This document shows positions 15,388 through 24,774 of a stretch of 64,000 bases of DNA, one piece after another. Positions within the stretch are counted from its first letter, which is position 1. The number at the start of each line of letters is the position of its first letter. The notes below the pieces were generated by a model. It was not told the origin of the DNA. It saw nothing but the letters and a program-made list of their open reading frames with translations, and made no database searches. Position numbers and translations under genes: made by a program. This DNA is from Taklimakanibacter sp021828105 (lineage in GTDB: Bacteria; Pseudomonadota; Alphaproteobacteria; Rhizobiales; Aestuariivirgaceae), in the NCBI GenBank assembly GCA_021828105.1, contig JAKATG010000007.1:255229-319228 (forward strand), read 5' to 3'.

Positions 15388-16794
15388 TTATTGTTGCGAG
15401 GAATTGGAGATCGACGGCGGGCTCGGCTCACCGCCGCCGGCCGCCGATCCGGGCGCCGGCAGGAGGACGCCGGTGACCGAGCGCCGGATGTCGAGCACCT
15501 TTGCGGCAGCGGCCTTCACGTCCTCGAGCTTCACCGCGGCGATGCGATCCGGCCATTCGAGCACGTCGGCGACGGTCGTGCCGGTGGTCAGCGCCGTGCC
15601 GAAGGCGCGCGCCAGATTGCCCTGGTTGTCGCGGGCATAGACATTGCTGGCGAGGAGCGTCGCCTTGGTGCGCTTGAGCTCGTCCGCGGTGATGCCGTTC
15701 GCCTTGATGTCCGCGAGCACCGCGTCGATCTCGGTCTCCACCGGCTCGATCTTGCCGCCGGGAACGGGCGAGCCGTAGACGCCGAACGTTCCGGAATCGA
15801 GACCATCGCCCGTATACCAGGCGCCGGCATAAGAGGCGATGCGCTTCTCGACCACGAGCTTCTTGTAGAGGCGGCTGGTGGCGCCGCCGCCCAGCGCCTC
15901 GGCGAGCACGTCGAGCGCTTCCGCTTCGCCTTTCTCGGCCGTCGCGTAGGAGACGCTGAGATAGCTGCGCTGAACGATCGGCGACGCGGCACGCGCATCG
16001 GTCACCGTCACGCGGCGCGGCGCCACGGGATCCGGTTCCTTCGCCCGCTCGCGCGGCTTGACATCGAACGTATTGGTGAGCCGGCCATAATGCTCTTCGG
16101 CGAGCTTCTTCACCTCATCCACCGTCACATCGCCCGCCACCACGAGAATGGCGTTGGCCGGCGTGTAATGCGCCTTGTAGAAAGCGATGGCGTCCGCGCG
16201 CGTGAGGTTCGGCACTTCCGTCGACCAGCCGATCACCGGCTTGCGATAGGGATGGACGAGATAGAGGATGGCATCGAGCTGCTCGCCCAGGATGCTCGAA
16301 GGATCATTGTCGGTGCGCTCGCGGCGCTCCTCTTCCACCACCTTGAGCTCGGGCAGGACATTCTCGTCCTTGAGCACGAGATTCTGCATGCGGTCGGCTT
16401 CGAGATCCATCACCAGGCCCAAGCGGTCCTTGGCGATGCGCTGGAAATAGGCGGTGTAGTCCTTAGACGTGAAGGCATTGTCGTCGCCGCCATTCTCGCG
16501 GATGAGGCGGTTGTAGGCGCCTGCCGGATATTTGGTGGTGCCCTTGAACATCAGATGCTCGAGGAAATGCGCGACACCGGTCTGGCCCTGGGGCTCATCG
16601 GCCGATCCGACCCGGTACCAGACCATATGGGTGACGACGGGCGCGCGGTGATCGGGAATGACCACGACCTGCATGCCGTTGTTGAGGGTGAAGGTTTCGG
16701 CGAGCGGCTGCGCTGCGGGAAGCGGGCGCACGAAGACGGCAAGCAGGAAGAGGCCGGCGAAGGCGGCTTTCAGCCCGCGGCGCTGGAAACTCAT
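15388..16794 (-). CDS. M16 family zinc peptidase, active subunit
   Basis: A 468-residue secreted insulinase/pitrilysin-type protease with signal peptide (GLKAAFAGLFLLAVFVRPLPAA). The zinc motif HFLEH is at residues 76-80 (His76, His80, catalytic Glu79), with the distal Glu in VVEEERRER. ATG 16794 was chosen because the signal peptide begins right after it; the frame runs 22 codons further upstream. It is probably the partner of the zinc-less M16 protein encoded 2 bases downstream, forming a periplasmic heterodimer. Confidence 0.9.
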   Translation of the reverse strand: MSFQRRGLKAAFAGLFLLAVFVRPLPAAQPLAETFTLNNGMQVVVIPDHRAPVVTHMVWYRVGSADEPQGQTGVAHFLEHLMFKGTTKYPAGAYNRLIRENGGDDNAFTSKDYTAYFQRIAKDRLGLVMDLEADRMQNLVLKDENVLPELKVVEEERRERTDNDPSSILGEQLDAILYLVHPYRKPVIGWSTEVPNLTRADAIAFYKAHYTPANAILVVAGDVTVDEVKKLAEEHYGRLTNTFDVKPRERAKEPDPVAPRRVTVTDARAASPIVQRSYLSVSYATAEKGEAEALDVLAEALGGGATSRLYKKLVVEKRIASYAGAWYTGDGLDSGTFGVYGSPVPGGKIEPVETEIDAVLADIKANGITADELKRTKATLLASNVYARDNQGNLARAFGTALTTGTTVADVLEWPDRIAAVKLEDVKAAAAKVLDIRRSVTGVLLPAPGSAAGGGEPSPPSISNSSQQ

Positions 16795-16889
16795 GAAGGG
16801 TACCTTTGCGATTATGCGTGGCAGTGAGTTAAGCAACATTCTGCCGGAAAATCGTGACACAATTTTCCGTGATCCGTCCGCAGGGAGCG

Positions 16890-17390
16890 CTATTCGTCCT
16901 TGAAGACGTTGCCCATGTTCCAGATGGTGCCGTAATTCGGATTGGCCTTGCGCTTCGCGGCGATCTCCGCGGCACGCAGCTCCCTGAGCAGCTGGGTTTC
17001 CGTCTTCGGCTTGCCGTCAGGGCCTGTTTTGGAAATGCCGTATTTCTCATAGACGTCCTGCTTCGGCGGTTCCGCGCCGGAAGCTTGAGGCGGTGTAGCG
17101 GCTGCCGTCTGCATAGGCTCAGGCGAGGGTTGCGCCTGGTCCATCGCCGGCTGGGCCGGCGGTGCGGCGCTCGCGACCTGGTTGGGCTCGCCATATTCGG
17201 TCACTTCGCCGGTGGGCGGACGCAGATTGAGATCGGGCGGCATCGAGAGATTGCGGTTGATGCGAACCTGGCTTTCATCGGGCGTCGCGTCTTTGCCCGA
17301 CCCCAGCAAATCCTGCATTTTCGTCTCGGAGCAACCGGCGACGGCAAGCGCCGCCATCAGGCTCAAAGCGAGGCCAGTGGCCTTGTTCAT
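16890..17390 (-). CDS. BamF/DUF3035-like outer-membrane lipoprotein
   Basis: A 166-residue lipoprotein with lipobox VAGC (signal peptide LALSLMAALAVAGC), so it is probably anchored in the outer membrane. After it come PDESQVRINRNLSMPPDLNLRPP, the pattern of the alphaproteobacterial DUF3035/BamF lipoproteins of the outer-membrane assembly machinery, then a long Pro/Ala/Gln-rich linker. It lies between lspA, which processes lipoproteins, and the M16 pair. The assignment to BamF is by motif resemblance only. Confidence 0.7.
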   Translation of the reverse strand: MNKATGLALSLMAALAVAGCSETKMQDLLGSGKDATPDESQVRINRNLSMPPDLNLRPPTGEVTEYGEPNQVASAAPPAQPAMDQAQPSPEPMQTAAATPPQASGAEPPKQDVYEKYGISKTGPDGKPKTETQLLRELRAAEIAAKRKANPNYGTIWNMGNVFKDE

Positions 17391-17486
17391 GTTAATGCTA
17401 TTCCCTTCAAACGTCGCATTCACTGCCGGATTGTGCGGCGAGGCTTTTAGAAATTTGCCCGGGCAATCAGGCATTTCCGTGACCGT

Positions 17487-18005
17487 CTAGTTATTCCGAG
17501 CCTCGCTTAGGGATTCATAAACCAAGAGGGCTACCCCGGCAACGATGGCTACATCTGCCAGGTTAAAAATGTACCATTCGAAGTTGCCGATATGGAACGA
17601 GAAGAAATCGGCCACGGCGCCATAAACGGCACGGTCGAAGGCATTGGCGAGCGCCCCCCCGAGAACGAGGCCGACGGCCGCGGCGGTCAAAGGACGCGAT
17701 GCCGTGGCGATCCAAGTCCATAGCGCCCCGCTTATGATGACCGCGAGCGCGATCAGGAGCCCTTGCGAAACCCAGGAGCCGTCCGACAGCCAGCCATAGG
17801 AAATGCCGCGGTTCCAGGCGAGGACGATGTCGAAGACCGGCAGCACGGCAATGGGCTGGCGGGCTTCGATGTCGACGACATGCAGCATCCACCATTTGAA
17901 GGCCTGGTCGACGGCGAAGCTCGCGCTTGCGAAAACCAGGCCCAGGCCCGAAAGCCGCCCCCACAGCCTCACGCGAAAAGTTTCTTCTGGTGACGTTTCT
18001 GCCAT
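17487..18005 (-). CDS. lspA: Signal peptidase II (lipoprotein signal peptidase)
   Basis: A 172-residue inner-membrane aspartic protease that cuts lipoprotein signal peptides before the lipidated cysteine. It has four hydrophobic segments and the two catalytic-Asp motifs GALANAFDR and FNLADVAI. The start ATG 18005 lies inside the ileS coding region: 37 bases overlap in different frames, an unusual arrangement that ties lspA translation to the end of ileS. It should process the neighbouring lipoprotein. Confidence 0.92.
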   Translation of the reverse strand: MAETSPEETFRVRLWGRLSGLGLVFASASFAVDQAFKWWMLHVVDIEARQPIAVLPVFDIVLAWNRGISYGWLSDGSWVSQGLLIALAVIISGALWTWIATASRPLTAAAVGLVLGGALANAFDRAVYGAVADFFSFHIGNFEWYIFNLADVAIVAGVALLVYESLSEARNN

Positions 18006-20890
18006 TCGCGCACCGCGTCCGCATCGCGCGGCGTGATATCGGGGAACTCCTTGTCGCTGCCGACTTCCGGCGTGATCTTCCAGGAGCGGGCGCATTTGCG
18101 CCCCTCTGCCGGTTTGAACACCACCGCGACACCCTTCACATCGTCGAGCCGGAACGCATCGGCCGGTCCCTCGCCCGCGACGAGCGTCGCATCGGAGGTG
18201 ATCGCCATCTCGGCAATGTCGATGCCTTTCAACACCGCGAGCAAATCCTCATCGGAAACATGGACCTCGGGAGCCGCCTCGAGCGATGAGCCGATGGTCT
18301 TCTTCACCTGGCGCTCGATCTCGAGCGCCCCGGTGATCACGCGGCGCACCTCGCGGATCTTGTCCCACTTCGCCGCCAGATCGGCGTCGACCCATTTCTC
18401 GGGCGGTCTCGCGAACTGCATCAGGTGGACGGAGCTCTTCTCAGCCCTGAAGCGCGACAGCCACACTTCTTCCGCAGTGAAGCAGAGGATGGGAGCGAGC
18501 CATGTGGCGAGGCAGTGGAAGAGCTGGTCCATCACCGTGCGGCAGGCGCGCCGGCGCTTGGACGAGGGCGCGTCGCAATAGAGCGAATCCTTGCGGATAT
18601 CGAGATAGAAGGCCGAGAGATCGACATTCATGAAGTTGATGAGCTGGGCGACGACCTGCTTGAAATCATAGGTGCGATAGCCTTCAAGCACGCTCGCATG
18701 GACTTGCGCGAGCTTGTGCAGGATATAGCGCTCGAGCTCCGGCATGTCCTTGGGATGGAGACGCTCCTTCTCCGCGAAGCCGTCGAGGGCGCCCAGTATG
18801 TAGCGCAGCGTGTTGCGCAATTTGCGATAGGCCTCGACGTTGCTCTTGAGGATCTCAGGCCCGATGCGCTGGTCGTCGACATAATCGGTCGAGGCCACCC
18901 ACAGCCGCAATATGTCGGCGCCCGACTGCTTGATCACGTCCTGCGGGAAGACCTGGTTGCCGAGCGACTTCGACATCTTGCGGCCGTCTTCCGCCATGGT
19001 GAAGCCATGGGTGATGACGGTGTTGTAAGGCGCCCTGCCCCTGGTGCCGCAGCTCTCGAGCAGCGATGAATGGAACCAGCCGCGATGCTGGTCGGAGCCT
19101 TCGAGATAGACATCGGCCGGCCAGCGCAGATCGGGCCGCTGCTCCAGCACGAAAGCATGGGTCGAGCCCGAATCGAACCAGACGTCGAGGATGTCGTTCA
19201 CCTTCTCCCATTCGTCGGTGTCGGTGACGCGGTCCTTGAGGAAGCGCTCATGCGCGCCCTCGGCGAACCAGGCATCGGCACCTTCGGTCTCGAAGGCCTG
19301 AGCGATGCGCTCGTTCACTTCCGGATCGTTGAGGACGAGCCCGGTCGCCTTGTTGACGAAGACCGCGATCGGAACGCCCCAGGCGCGCTGGCGGGAGATC
19401 ACCCAGTCGGGACGTGCTTCGATCATGCCGCGCAAGCGGTTCTGGCCGGCCGGCGGCACGAACTCCGTCTCGTCGATCGCTTTCAACGCCTTGGCGCGCA
19501 AGCCGCCCGTCTCGCCATCGCCCATGGAGATGAACCACTGCGGCGTGTTGCGGAAGATGATCGGCTTCTTGGAGCGCCAGCTATGCGGATATTGGTGCTT
19601 GAGGCGGCCGCGCGCGATCAAGGCGTTGGCGGCCAGAAGCGCCTGTATGATCGCCTCATTGGCATCGCCCTTCTCGCCCTTCTCGGTGAGCACGCGCTTG
19701 CCTTCGAAGCCCGGCGCTTCGGCGGTGAAGATGCCCTCGGCATCGACGGTGAAGGGAATCTCCGTCTTGACTCCCAAGGCCTTCAGCTTGCCGAGATTGG
19801 CTTCCCAGACCTCGAAGTCGTCGGCGCCGTGGCTCGGTGCCGTATGCACGAAGCCGGTGCCGGCATCGTCGGTGACATGATCGCCTTCGAGCAACGGCAC
19901 GGCGAAATCGTAGCCCAGACCTTTAAGCGGGTGCGCGCAAGTCGCGACCTTCGCCATATCGACATCGCCGATGCGCTTGAAATCCTCGACGCGGCAGGCC
20001 TTGAAGGTCTCGGCCGCGAGGTTGTCGGCAAGGATCAGGCGATCGCCGGTCTTGGCCCAGTTGTCGTTGGGCGCCGCGGTGATCTCATAGAGGCCATAGG
20101 CGATCTTGGGCGAATAGCTGATGGCGCGGTTGCCGGGGATCGTCCAGGGCGTCGTCGTCCAGATGACGGCCGAAGCGCCCGCGAGATCTTTGGGCCCTTT
20201 CACCACCGGAAACTTCGCATAGATCGTGTCGCTGGTGTAGTCCTGATACTCGACCTCGGCCTCGGCGAGCGCCGTCTTCTCGACCACCGACCACATCACC
20301 GGCTTCGAGCCGCGGTACAATTGTCCGCTCGCAGAGAATTTCATGAGCTCGCGGGCGATCTGGGCCTCGGCCGGGAAGGCCATGGTGGTGTAGGGATCCT
20401 TCCAGTTGCCGACCACGCCCAGGCGCTGGAACTCCTGCGACTGGATGCCCATCCAGTGCTCCGCGAAAGCCCGGCATTCCTGGCGGAATTCGTTGATCGG
20501 TATCGCGTCCTTGTTCTTGCCCTTGGCGCGATACTGCTCCTCGATCTTCCATTCGATGGGCAGGCCATGGCAGTCCCAGCCCGGCACGTAATTGGCGTCC
20601 CGGCCCGACATCTGCTGCGAGCGAACGACCAGGTCCTTCAGGATCTTGTTGAGCGCGGTGCCGATATGGATGTTGCCATTGGCATAGGGCGGACCGTCAT
20701 GCAGGATAAAGAGCTCATGGCCCTTGGCCTTCGCATCTTCCCTGAGCCGGGTGAAGATATCCATCTCCTGCCAGCGCTTGAGGATTTCCGGTTCCTTCTG
20801 CGGCAGGCCGGCCTTCATGGGGAAGTCGGTCTTGGGCAGGAACAGGGTCTCGCGATAGTCGCGAGCCGGGGTGTCGGGCTTGTCGTTCAT
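17969..20890 (-). CDS. ileS: Isoleucine--tRNA ligase
   Basis: A 973-residue class I synthetase charging tRNA-Ile. The HIGH signature reads HIGT in YANGNIHIGTALNK, which is common in rhizobial IleRS and not a defect; KMSKS is in GRKMSKSLGNQ. Editing-domain residues (TTTPWTIPGN region) are present. The C-terminus ends with a short Cys-containing CARSWK segment rather than a full four-Cys zinc ribbon. ATG 20890 begins the conserved N-terminus; the frame stays open upstream past a divergent neighbour. It overlaps lspA by 37 bases. Confidence 0.95.
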   Translation of the reverse strand: MNDKPDTPARDYRETLFLPKTDFPMKAGLPQKEPEILKRWQEMDIFTRLREDAKAKGHELFILHDGPPYANGNIHIGTALNKILKDLVVRSQQMSGRDANYVPGWDCHGLPIEWKIEEQYRAKGKNKDAIPINEFRQECRAFAEHWMGIQSQEFQRLGVVGNWKDPYTTMAFPAEAQIARELMKFSASGQLYRGSKPVMWSVVEKTALAEAEVEYQDYTSDTIYAKFPVVKGPKDLAGASAVIWTTTPWTIPGNRAISYSPKIAYGLYEITAAPNDNWAKTGDRLILADNLAAETFKACRVEDFKRIGDVDMAKVATCAHPLKGLGYDFAVPLLEGDHVTDDAGTGFVHTAPSHGADDFEVWEANLGKLKALGVKTEIPFTVDAEGIFTAEAPGFEGKRVLTEKGEKGDANEAIIQALLAANALIARGRLKHQYPHSWRSKKPIIFRNTPQWFISMGDGETGGLRAKALKAIDETEFVPPAGQNRLRGMIEARPDWVISRQRAWGVPIAVFVNKATGLVLNDPEVNERIAQAFETEGADAWFAEGAHERFLKDRVTDTDEWEKVNDILDVWFDSGSTHAFVLEQRPDLRWPADVYLEGSDQHRGWFHSSLLESCGTRGRAPYNTVITHGFTMAEDGRKMSKSLGNQVFPQDVIKQSGADILRLWVASTDYVDDQRIGPEILKSNVEAYRKLRNTLRYILGALDGFAEKERLHPKDMPELERYILHKLAQVHASVLEGYRTYDFKQVVAQLINFMNVDLSAFYLDIRKDSLYCDAPSSKRRRACRTVMDQLFHCLATWLAPILCFTAEEVWLSRFRAEKSSVHLMQFARPPEKWVDADLAAKWDKIREVRRVITGALEIERQVKKTIGSSLEAAPEVHVSDEDLLAVLKGIDIAEMAITSDATLVAGEGPADAFRLDDVKGVAVVFKPAEGRKCARSWKITPEVGSDKEFPDITPRDADAVREWQKRHQKKLFA

Positions 20891-21047
20891 CTTCGGTTCG
20901 TAAGTCAAAATTGATTGTTTGTCGGGCGGGCTTGTAACAGCGAAAGCCGCCAGGGGAAAGGGCGGCATCCTAGGTTTACAATCCCAATTCACAATCCTGC
21001 CCCAAGGAGATGGCTATTTCCCGACCCCTCACGCTATCAAGGACGGC

Positions 21048-23915
21048 ATGATGACGTGGCTTATCCGGTTACTGGGACTTCTCCTCATCGGCGCGGCGAC
21101 GGCCGCTCCAGCGGCCGAACTGCCGAAAGAACCGATGCTCCGGATCGACGGCGGCATGCACACGGCCGTTATCCGGCGCCTCGATGTCAGCGCCGACGGC
21201 AAGGTCCTGGTCACCGGCTCCGAGGACAAGACGGTCAGGGTCTGGTCCCTCCCCGACGGCCGCCTGCTCCGGACCCTGCGCCTCCCGACGGCCCCCGGCG
21301 ATGTCGGCAAGGTTTTCGCGGTGGCCCTGAGCCCGGACGGCAAGCTCGTCGCGGCGGGCGGATGGGACGATGTCGATCCCGAGGCGCTCGACTATTACGT
21401 CTATATCTTCGACCGCATAACCGGCCACTTGCTGGGCCGCCTCGGTCCGCATAGGCAGGTTATCAACGAGCTCACCTTCTCGCCTGACGGCAAAAGGCTC
21501 GCCGTCGGCCTGGGGGACCGCGCGGGTATCGCCGTCTGGGACACCACCGATTGGCGTCAAGTGCTGAGCGACAGCGAGTATGGCGATCAAGTGAATGGCA
21601 TCGCCTTCAGCGCGAGCGGCGAGATGGCGGTCACTTCGCATGATCGCGGGCTCAGGCTTTACTCACCCAATCTCGAGCTGCTCGGAAGCGTTTACGCGCC
21701 CAGCAACGACAGGGCCGAGGGCATTGCCTTCTCGCCCGACGGCAGCAAGCTGGTGGTCGGCTATGTCGGCACCATGGCCGTCGATATCCTCGACGCCAAG
21801 AGTCTCAAGCTTCTCTATCAGGCGGATACCAGCGGGCTCGATATTGGCGATCTTGCCGCCGTCGCATGGTCGGATGACGGCCGGATGATCTTTGCCGCGG
21901 GCGACTATTATACGCGAGGCGGCAAGGAAGAGCGGATGCAAATGTTCGCATGGGGCGATGAAGGCCGTGGTGAGCGCCTGGCCGTCGATGCGGCGGCCAA
22001 TACGGTGATGGATCTCAAGGCCATGCCGGGCGGCGGCGCCGCCATTTCTGATGCCAATCACGGTTTCACCGTCTATGACGCGAATGGCGACATCGTGCTG
22101 CGCAAGACGAGCATCGCCGCCGATCTGCGCGGCGAGCTCGGCGACAATTTTACCGTCAGTGAGGACGGCATGCGCGTGCGGTTCGGCCTCGGCGTAGAAG
22201 GCCTGGATCCGTGGCTGTTCGACATGTCGACGCTTCGCTTCACCGAATCCCCGCAGCCGCCAGGCGATCTCAAGCCCGCCAATGTGACCCAGCTCGCCGT
22301 CGAGGATTGGAACGGCCGGGACGATACGAGCATCAGCGGCGCACCGCTTGAGCTTGACAAGAATGAAACGAGCCGCGCTCTCGCCATCGAGGAGGATGGC
22401 GAAACCCTGGTGCTCGGCACCGACTTTGCCCTCCGGCGCTACACCAAGAAAGGCACGCGGCTCTGGAAGCTCGCCGTGCCTTCGATCCCCTGGGGCCTCA
22501 ACATCACGGCGAAGGATCAGCTGCTGATCGCCGCCCACACCGACGGCACGATCCGCTGGTACCGGCTCGCCGACGGCGCCGAGCTTCTGGCGCTTTTCGT
22601 CAATGCCGTCGACAAGCGCTGGATCGCCTGGACTCCGACGGGCTATTACGCCGCCTCTCCGGGCGGCGAGGACCTCATCGGCTGGCATGTCAATCGCGGC
22701 GTCGACGAGACGCCCGATTTCTTCCCGGCGAGCCAGTTCCACGACCGCTTCTATCGGCCCGATATCGTGCGCGAGGTGTTCAACACCTATGATGAAGGCG
22801 AGGCGATCAAGGCCGCCAACGCCAAAGCGAAGCGTCCGAACCGCAAGCAGGAGATCGCCGACGCCCTGCCCCCGGTGATCGAGATCGTCAATCCCGGCCA
22901 AGGCGCTTCCGTCACCGAGACGCTGGTGACGCTCGCCTACCGCGTGCGCACGCCCGACGGAAAGCCTGCCGATGAGATCGAGGTCCTGATCGACGGGCGC
23001 CCGCAAGGCCAGCGCGGCGCTGCCGTCGTCACCGACGACGACACGCAGAGCCTCGACGTCACCATCCCGGCGCGCGATGTCGACGTGTCGCTCATCGCCA
23101 GGCAGGGCGATGCGGTGAGCGTGCCGGCGCGGATCACGCTGAAATGGGCCGGCCCGCCGTCCGAGGACCAGATCAAGCGCAAGCTCTATGCCGTCTTCGT
23201 GGGCGTCAGCGACTATGAGAAGGCTGGTCTCAAGCTCAATTTCGCCGATGACGATGCGCGCGATTTCTCGCAAAGCACGGCGGCTGAAAAAGGTGCGCTC
23301 TATGAGGCGACCGAGATCAAGCTCCTGACCGATGCGGAAGCGAGCGCCGAAAACATCCGCTCCGCTTTGGGCTGGCTCGAGGACAAGGTCGGGCCTGAGG
23401 ACGTGGGCCTCCTGTTCATGGCCGGGCACGGCGTCACCGATGCCAAGCAGCGTTTCTATTTCCTGCCCGTCGGCGGCGATCCGGAAGACCTGCGCTCGAC
23501 GGCGATCGGGGAAAGCGAGATCCGCGAGGCGATCTCATCGCTCGCCGGCAAGGCGATGTTCTTCATCGATGCCTGCCATTCGGCCGACAGTCTCAAGGGC
23601 GATGTCGCCCAGGCCGATGTGACGGCGGTGGTCAACCGCATGGCGCGCGCCGATTCCGGCGTCATCATGTTCGCCTCGTCGGGCGGCAACGAACTCTCGC
23701 TCGAGCGCGCCGACTGGAACAACGGCGCCTTCACCGAGGCGCTGCTCCAAGGCATCGCCGGCGGCGCCGACTATGAGAAGGACGGCAGCATCTCGACCGC
23801 CGAGCTCAATCTGTGGCTCACGACGCAGGTCAGGAAACTTACCCAGAACCGGCAGAATGCGGTCATGGTGAAGCCCGACACGGTGCCGGACTTCTCGATT
23901 GCAAGGCTGAAGTGA
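21048..23915 (+). CDS. Secreted WD40-repeat protein with caspase (C14) domain
   Basis: A 955-residue protein with a Sec signal peptide (WLIRLLGLLLIGAATAAPAAE). Residues about 40-580 hold beta-propeller WD40-like repeats (LDVSADGKVLVTGSEDKTVRVW, ELTFSPDGKRLAVGL, IAFSPDGSKLVVGY). From about 710 to the end is a caspase-fold domain with the catalytic dyad intact: His794 in MAGHGV and Cys843 in DACHS. Between them is a small beta domain (VEIVNPGQGA region). An exported caspase with a sensor-like propeller would act in the periplasm. Divergent from ileS; the start is ATG 21048 of two adjacent Met codons. Confidence 0.88.
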   Translation: MMTWLIRLLGLLLIGAATAAPAAELPKEPMLRIDGGMHTAVIRRLDVSADGKVLVTGSEDKTVRVWSLPDGRLLRTLRLPTAPGDVGKVFAVALSPDGKLVAAGGWDDVDPEALDYYVYIFDRITGHLLGRLGPHRQVINELTFSPDGKRLAVGLGDRAGIAVWDTTDWRQVLSDSEYGDQVNGIAFSASGEMAVTSHDRGLRLYSPNLELLGSVYAPSNDRAEGIAFSPDGSKLVVGYVGTMAVDILDAKSLKLLYQADTSGLDIGDLAAVAWSDDGRMIFAAGDYYTRGGKEERMQMFAWGDEGRGERLAVDAAANTVMDLKAMPGGGAAISDANHGFTVYDANGDIVLRKTSIAADLRGELGDNFTVSEDGMRVRFGLGVEGLDPWLFDMSTLRFTESPQPPGDLKPANVTQLAVEDWNGRDDTSISGAPLELDKNETSRALAIEEDGETLVLGTDFALRRYTKKGTRLWKLAVPSIPWGLNITAKDQLLIAAHTDGTIRWYRLADGAELLALFVNAVDKRWIAWTPTGYYAASPGGEDLIGWHVNRGVDETPDFFPASQFHDRFYRPDIVREVFNTYDEGEAIKAANAKAKRPNRKQEIADALPPVIEIVNPGQGASVTETLVTLAYRVRTPDGKPADEIEVLIDGRPQGQRGAAVVTDDDTQSLDVTIPARDVDVSLIARQGDAVSVPARITLKWAGPPSEDQIKRKLYAVFVGVSDYEKAGLKLNFADDDARDFSQSTAAEKGALYEATEIKLLTDAEASAENIRSALGWLEDKVGPEDVGLLFMAGHGVTDAKQRFYFLPVGGDPEDLRSTAIGESEIREAISSLAGKAMFFIDACHSADSLKGDVAQADVTAVVNRMARADSGVIMFASSGGNELSLERADWNNGAFTEALLQGIAGGADYEKDGSISTAELNLWLTTQVRKLTQNRQNAVMVKPDTVPDFSIARLK

Positions 23916-24015
23916 TCCTCGCCCTTCGCAGACCCGCTTTTCTTGCGAAATTGCCTGTATTTTCCCTGTATCCGAGAACAGCGCTCGCGCGCCCCTCTTG
24001 CCGAAGCAACCGGCA

Positions 24016-24774
24016 TCAGCTCTCGAAAGACCGATAGACCATGTTGGCGAGGTCCATGATGTCGTCGCGGCTCGTCTCTCCGGCGATGACGAAGCCCAAA
24101 GGACCGTCGAGCCAATAGCAGGCGGTGACGCCGTGCTTTTCCTCGATGACGAATTTCGTCTCCGACCCGCCCTGATTGGCGGTGAGGAAGATGGTGATGC
24201 GGCGCTTGTTGGCGTCCTCATACATCAGTTGCGCCGCAGGCTGCGTGCCGGCGGCGAGGAGACGGCCGCCGAGGAAGGTGTAGCCGCGCGCGGCCAGATC
24301 CGGGATGACGAGCTTGTGGCCGACGCGCTTCGACAGCCAGCTCGTCAAGTGCTCGCTGTCATTGGCCGCAACCTCGACCGCGTGGCGGTTCTCGCGCGAA
24401 TAGATCTCATGCGCCTCGATGGCGAGATCGGCGAATTGCATCGCCTTGGGTGCGTTCACCTGGAGGCTCGCGAACCAGCCGGCGGCGCCCCCGAGCAGCA
24501 GCAGGGCCAGCGCCGCCGCGATGGCGGCGGGCGACAAGGTGAAGCCCCGCCTGTGGCGCAGCGCCACCTTGATCTGCGGCGGCACCGTCTCCTCCAGCAC
24601 CGGATCGAAGGCTTCCTTGAGCCAGGCCTTCTGGCGCCGCCAGGCCTCGACCTTGGCGCGCGCCTCGGGATCGTTGGCCAGGCGCTCGTCCAGCGCCCGG
24701 CATTCCTGCCCGGCGATCTCGCCATCGGCATAGGCGTGCAACGACCAGTCTTGGCTGTTTTCAGGCTCAGTCAT
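24016..24774 (-). CDS. Anti-sigma factor, single-pass membrane protein
   Basis: A 252-residue protein. Residues 1-95 form a cytoplasmic anti-sigma-type region (HAYADGEIAGQECRALDERLANDPEARAKV), with one transmembrane segment (AAIAAALALLLLGGAAGWF) and a periplasmic C-terminal domain of about 130 residues. It lacks the H-x3-C-x2-C zinc motif, so it is not a ZAS-type anti-sigma. Its ATG overlaps the stop of the sigma gene by four bases. It is convergent with the WD40-caspase gene. Confidence 0.85.
   Translation of the reverse strand: MTEPENSQDWSLHAYADGEIAGQECRALDERLANDPEARAKVEAWRRQKAWLKEAFDPVLEETVPPQIKVALRHRRGFTLSPAAIAAALALLLLGGAAGWFASLQVNAPKAMQFADLAIEAHEIYSRENRHAVEVAANDSEHLTSWLSKRVGHKLVIPDLAARGYTFLGGRLLAAGTQPAAQLMYEDANKRRITIFLTANQGGSETKFVIEEKHGVTACYWLDGPLGFVIAGETSRDDIMDLANMVYRSFES

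Noticed and set aside
15391..16827. 478-codon open frame antisense to the M16 peptidase
   Set aside because: Shadow of a gene with HFLEH and a signal peptide.
17969..20890. HIGT in IleRS as a mutation of HIGH
   Set aside because: HIGT with the same flanks is usual in rhizobial IleRS, and KMSKS is intact.
19070..20914. 614-codon open frame antisense to ileS
   Set aside because: Shadow of ileS, with no recognisable domain.
21663..23429. 588-codon open frame antisense to the WD40-caspase gene
   Set aside because: Shadow frame; the plus strand has WD40 repeats and the caspase dyad.
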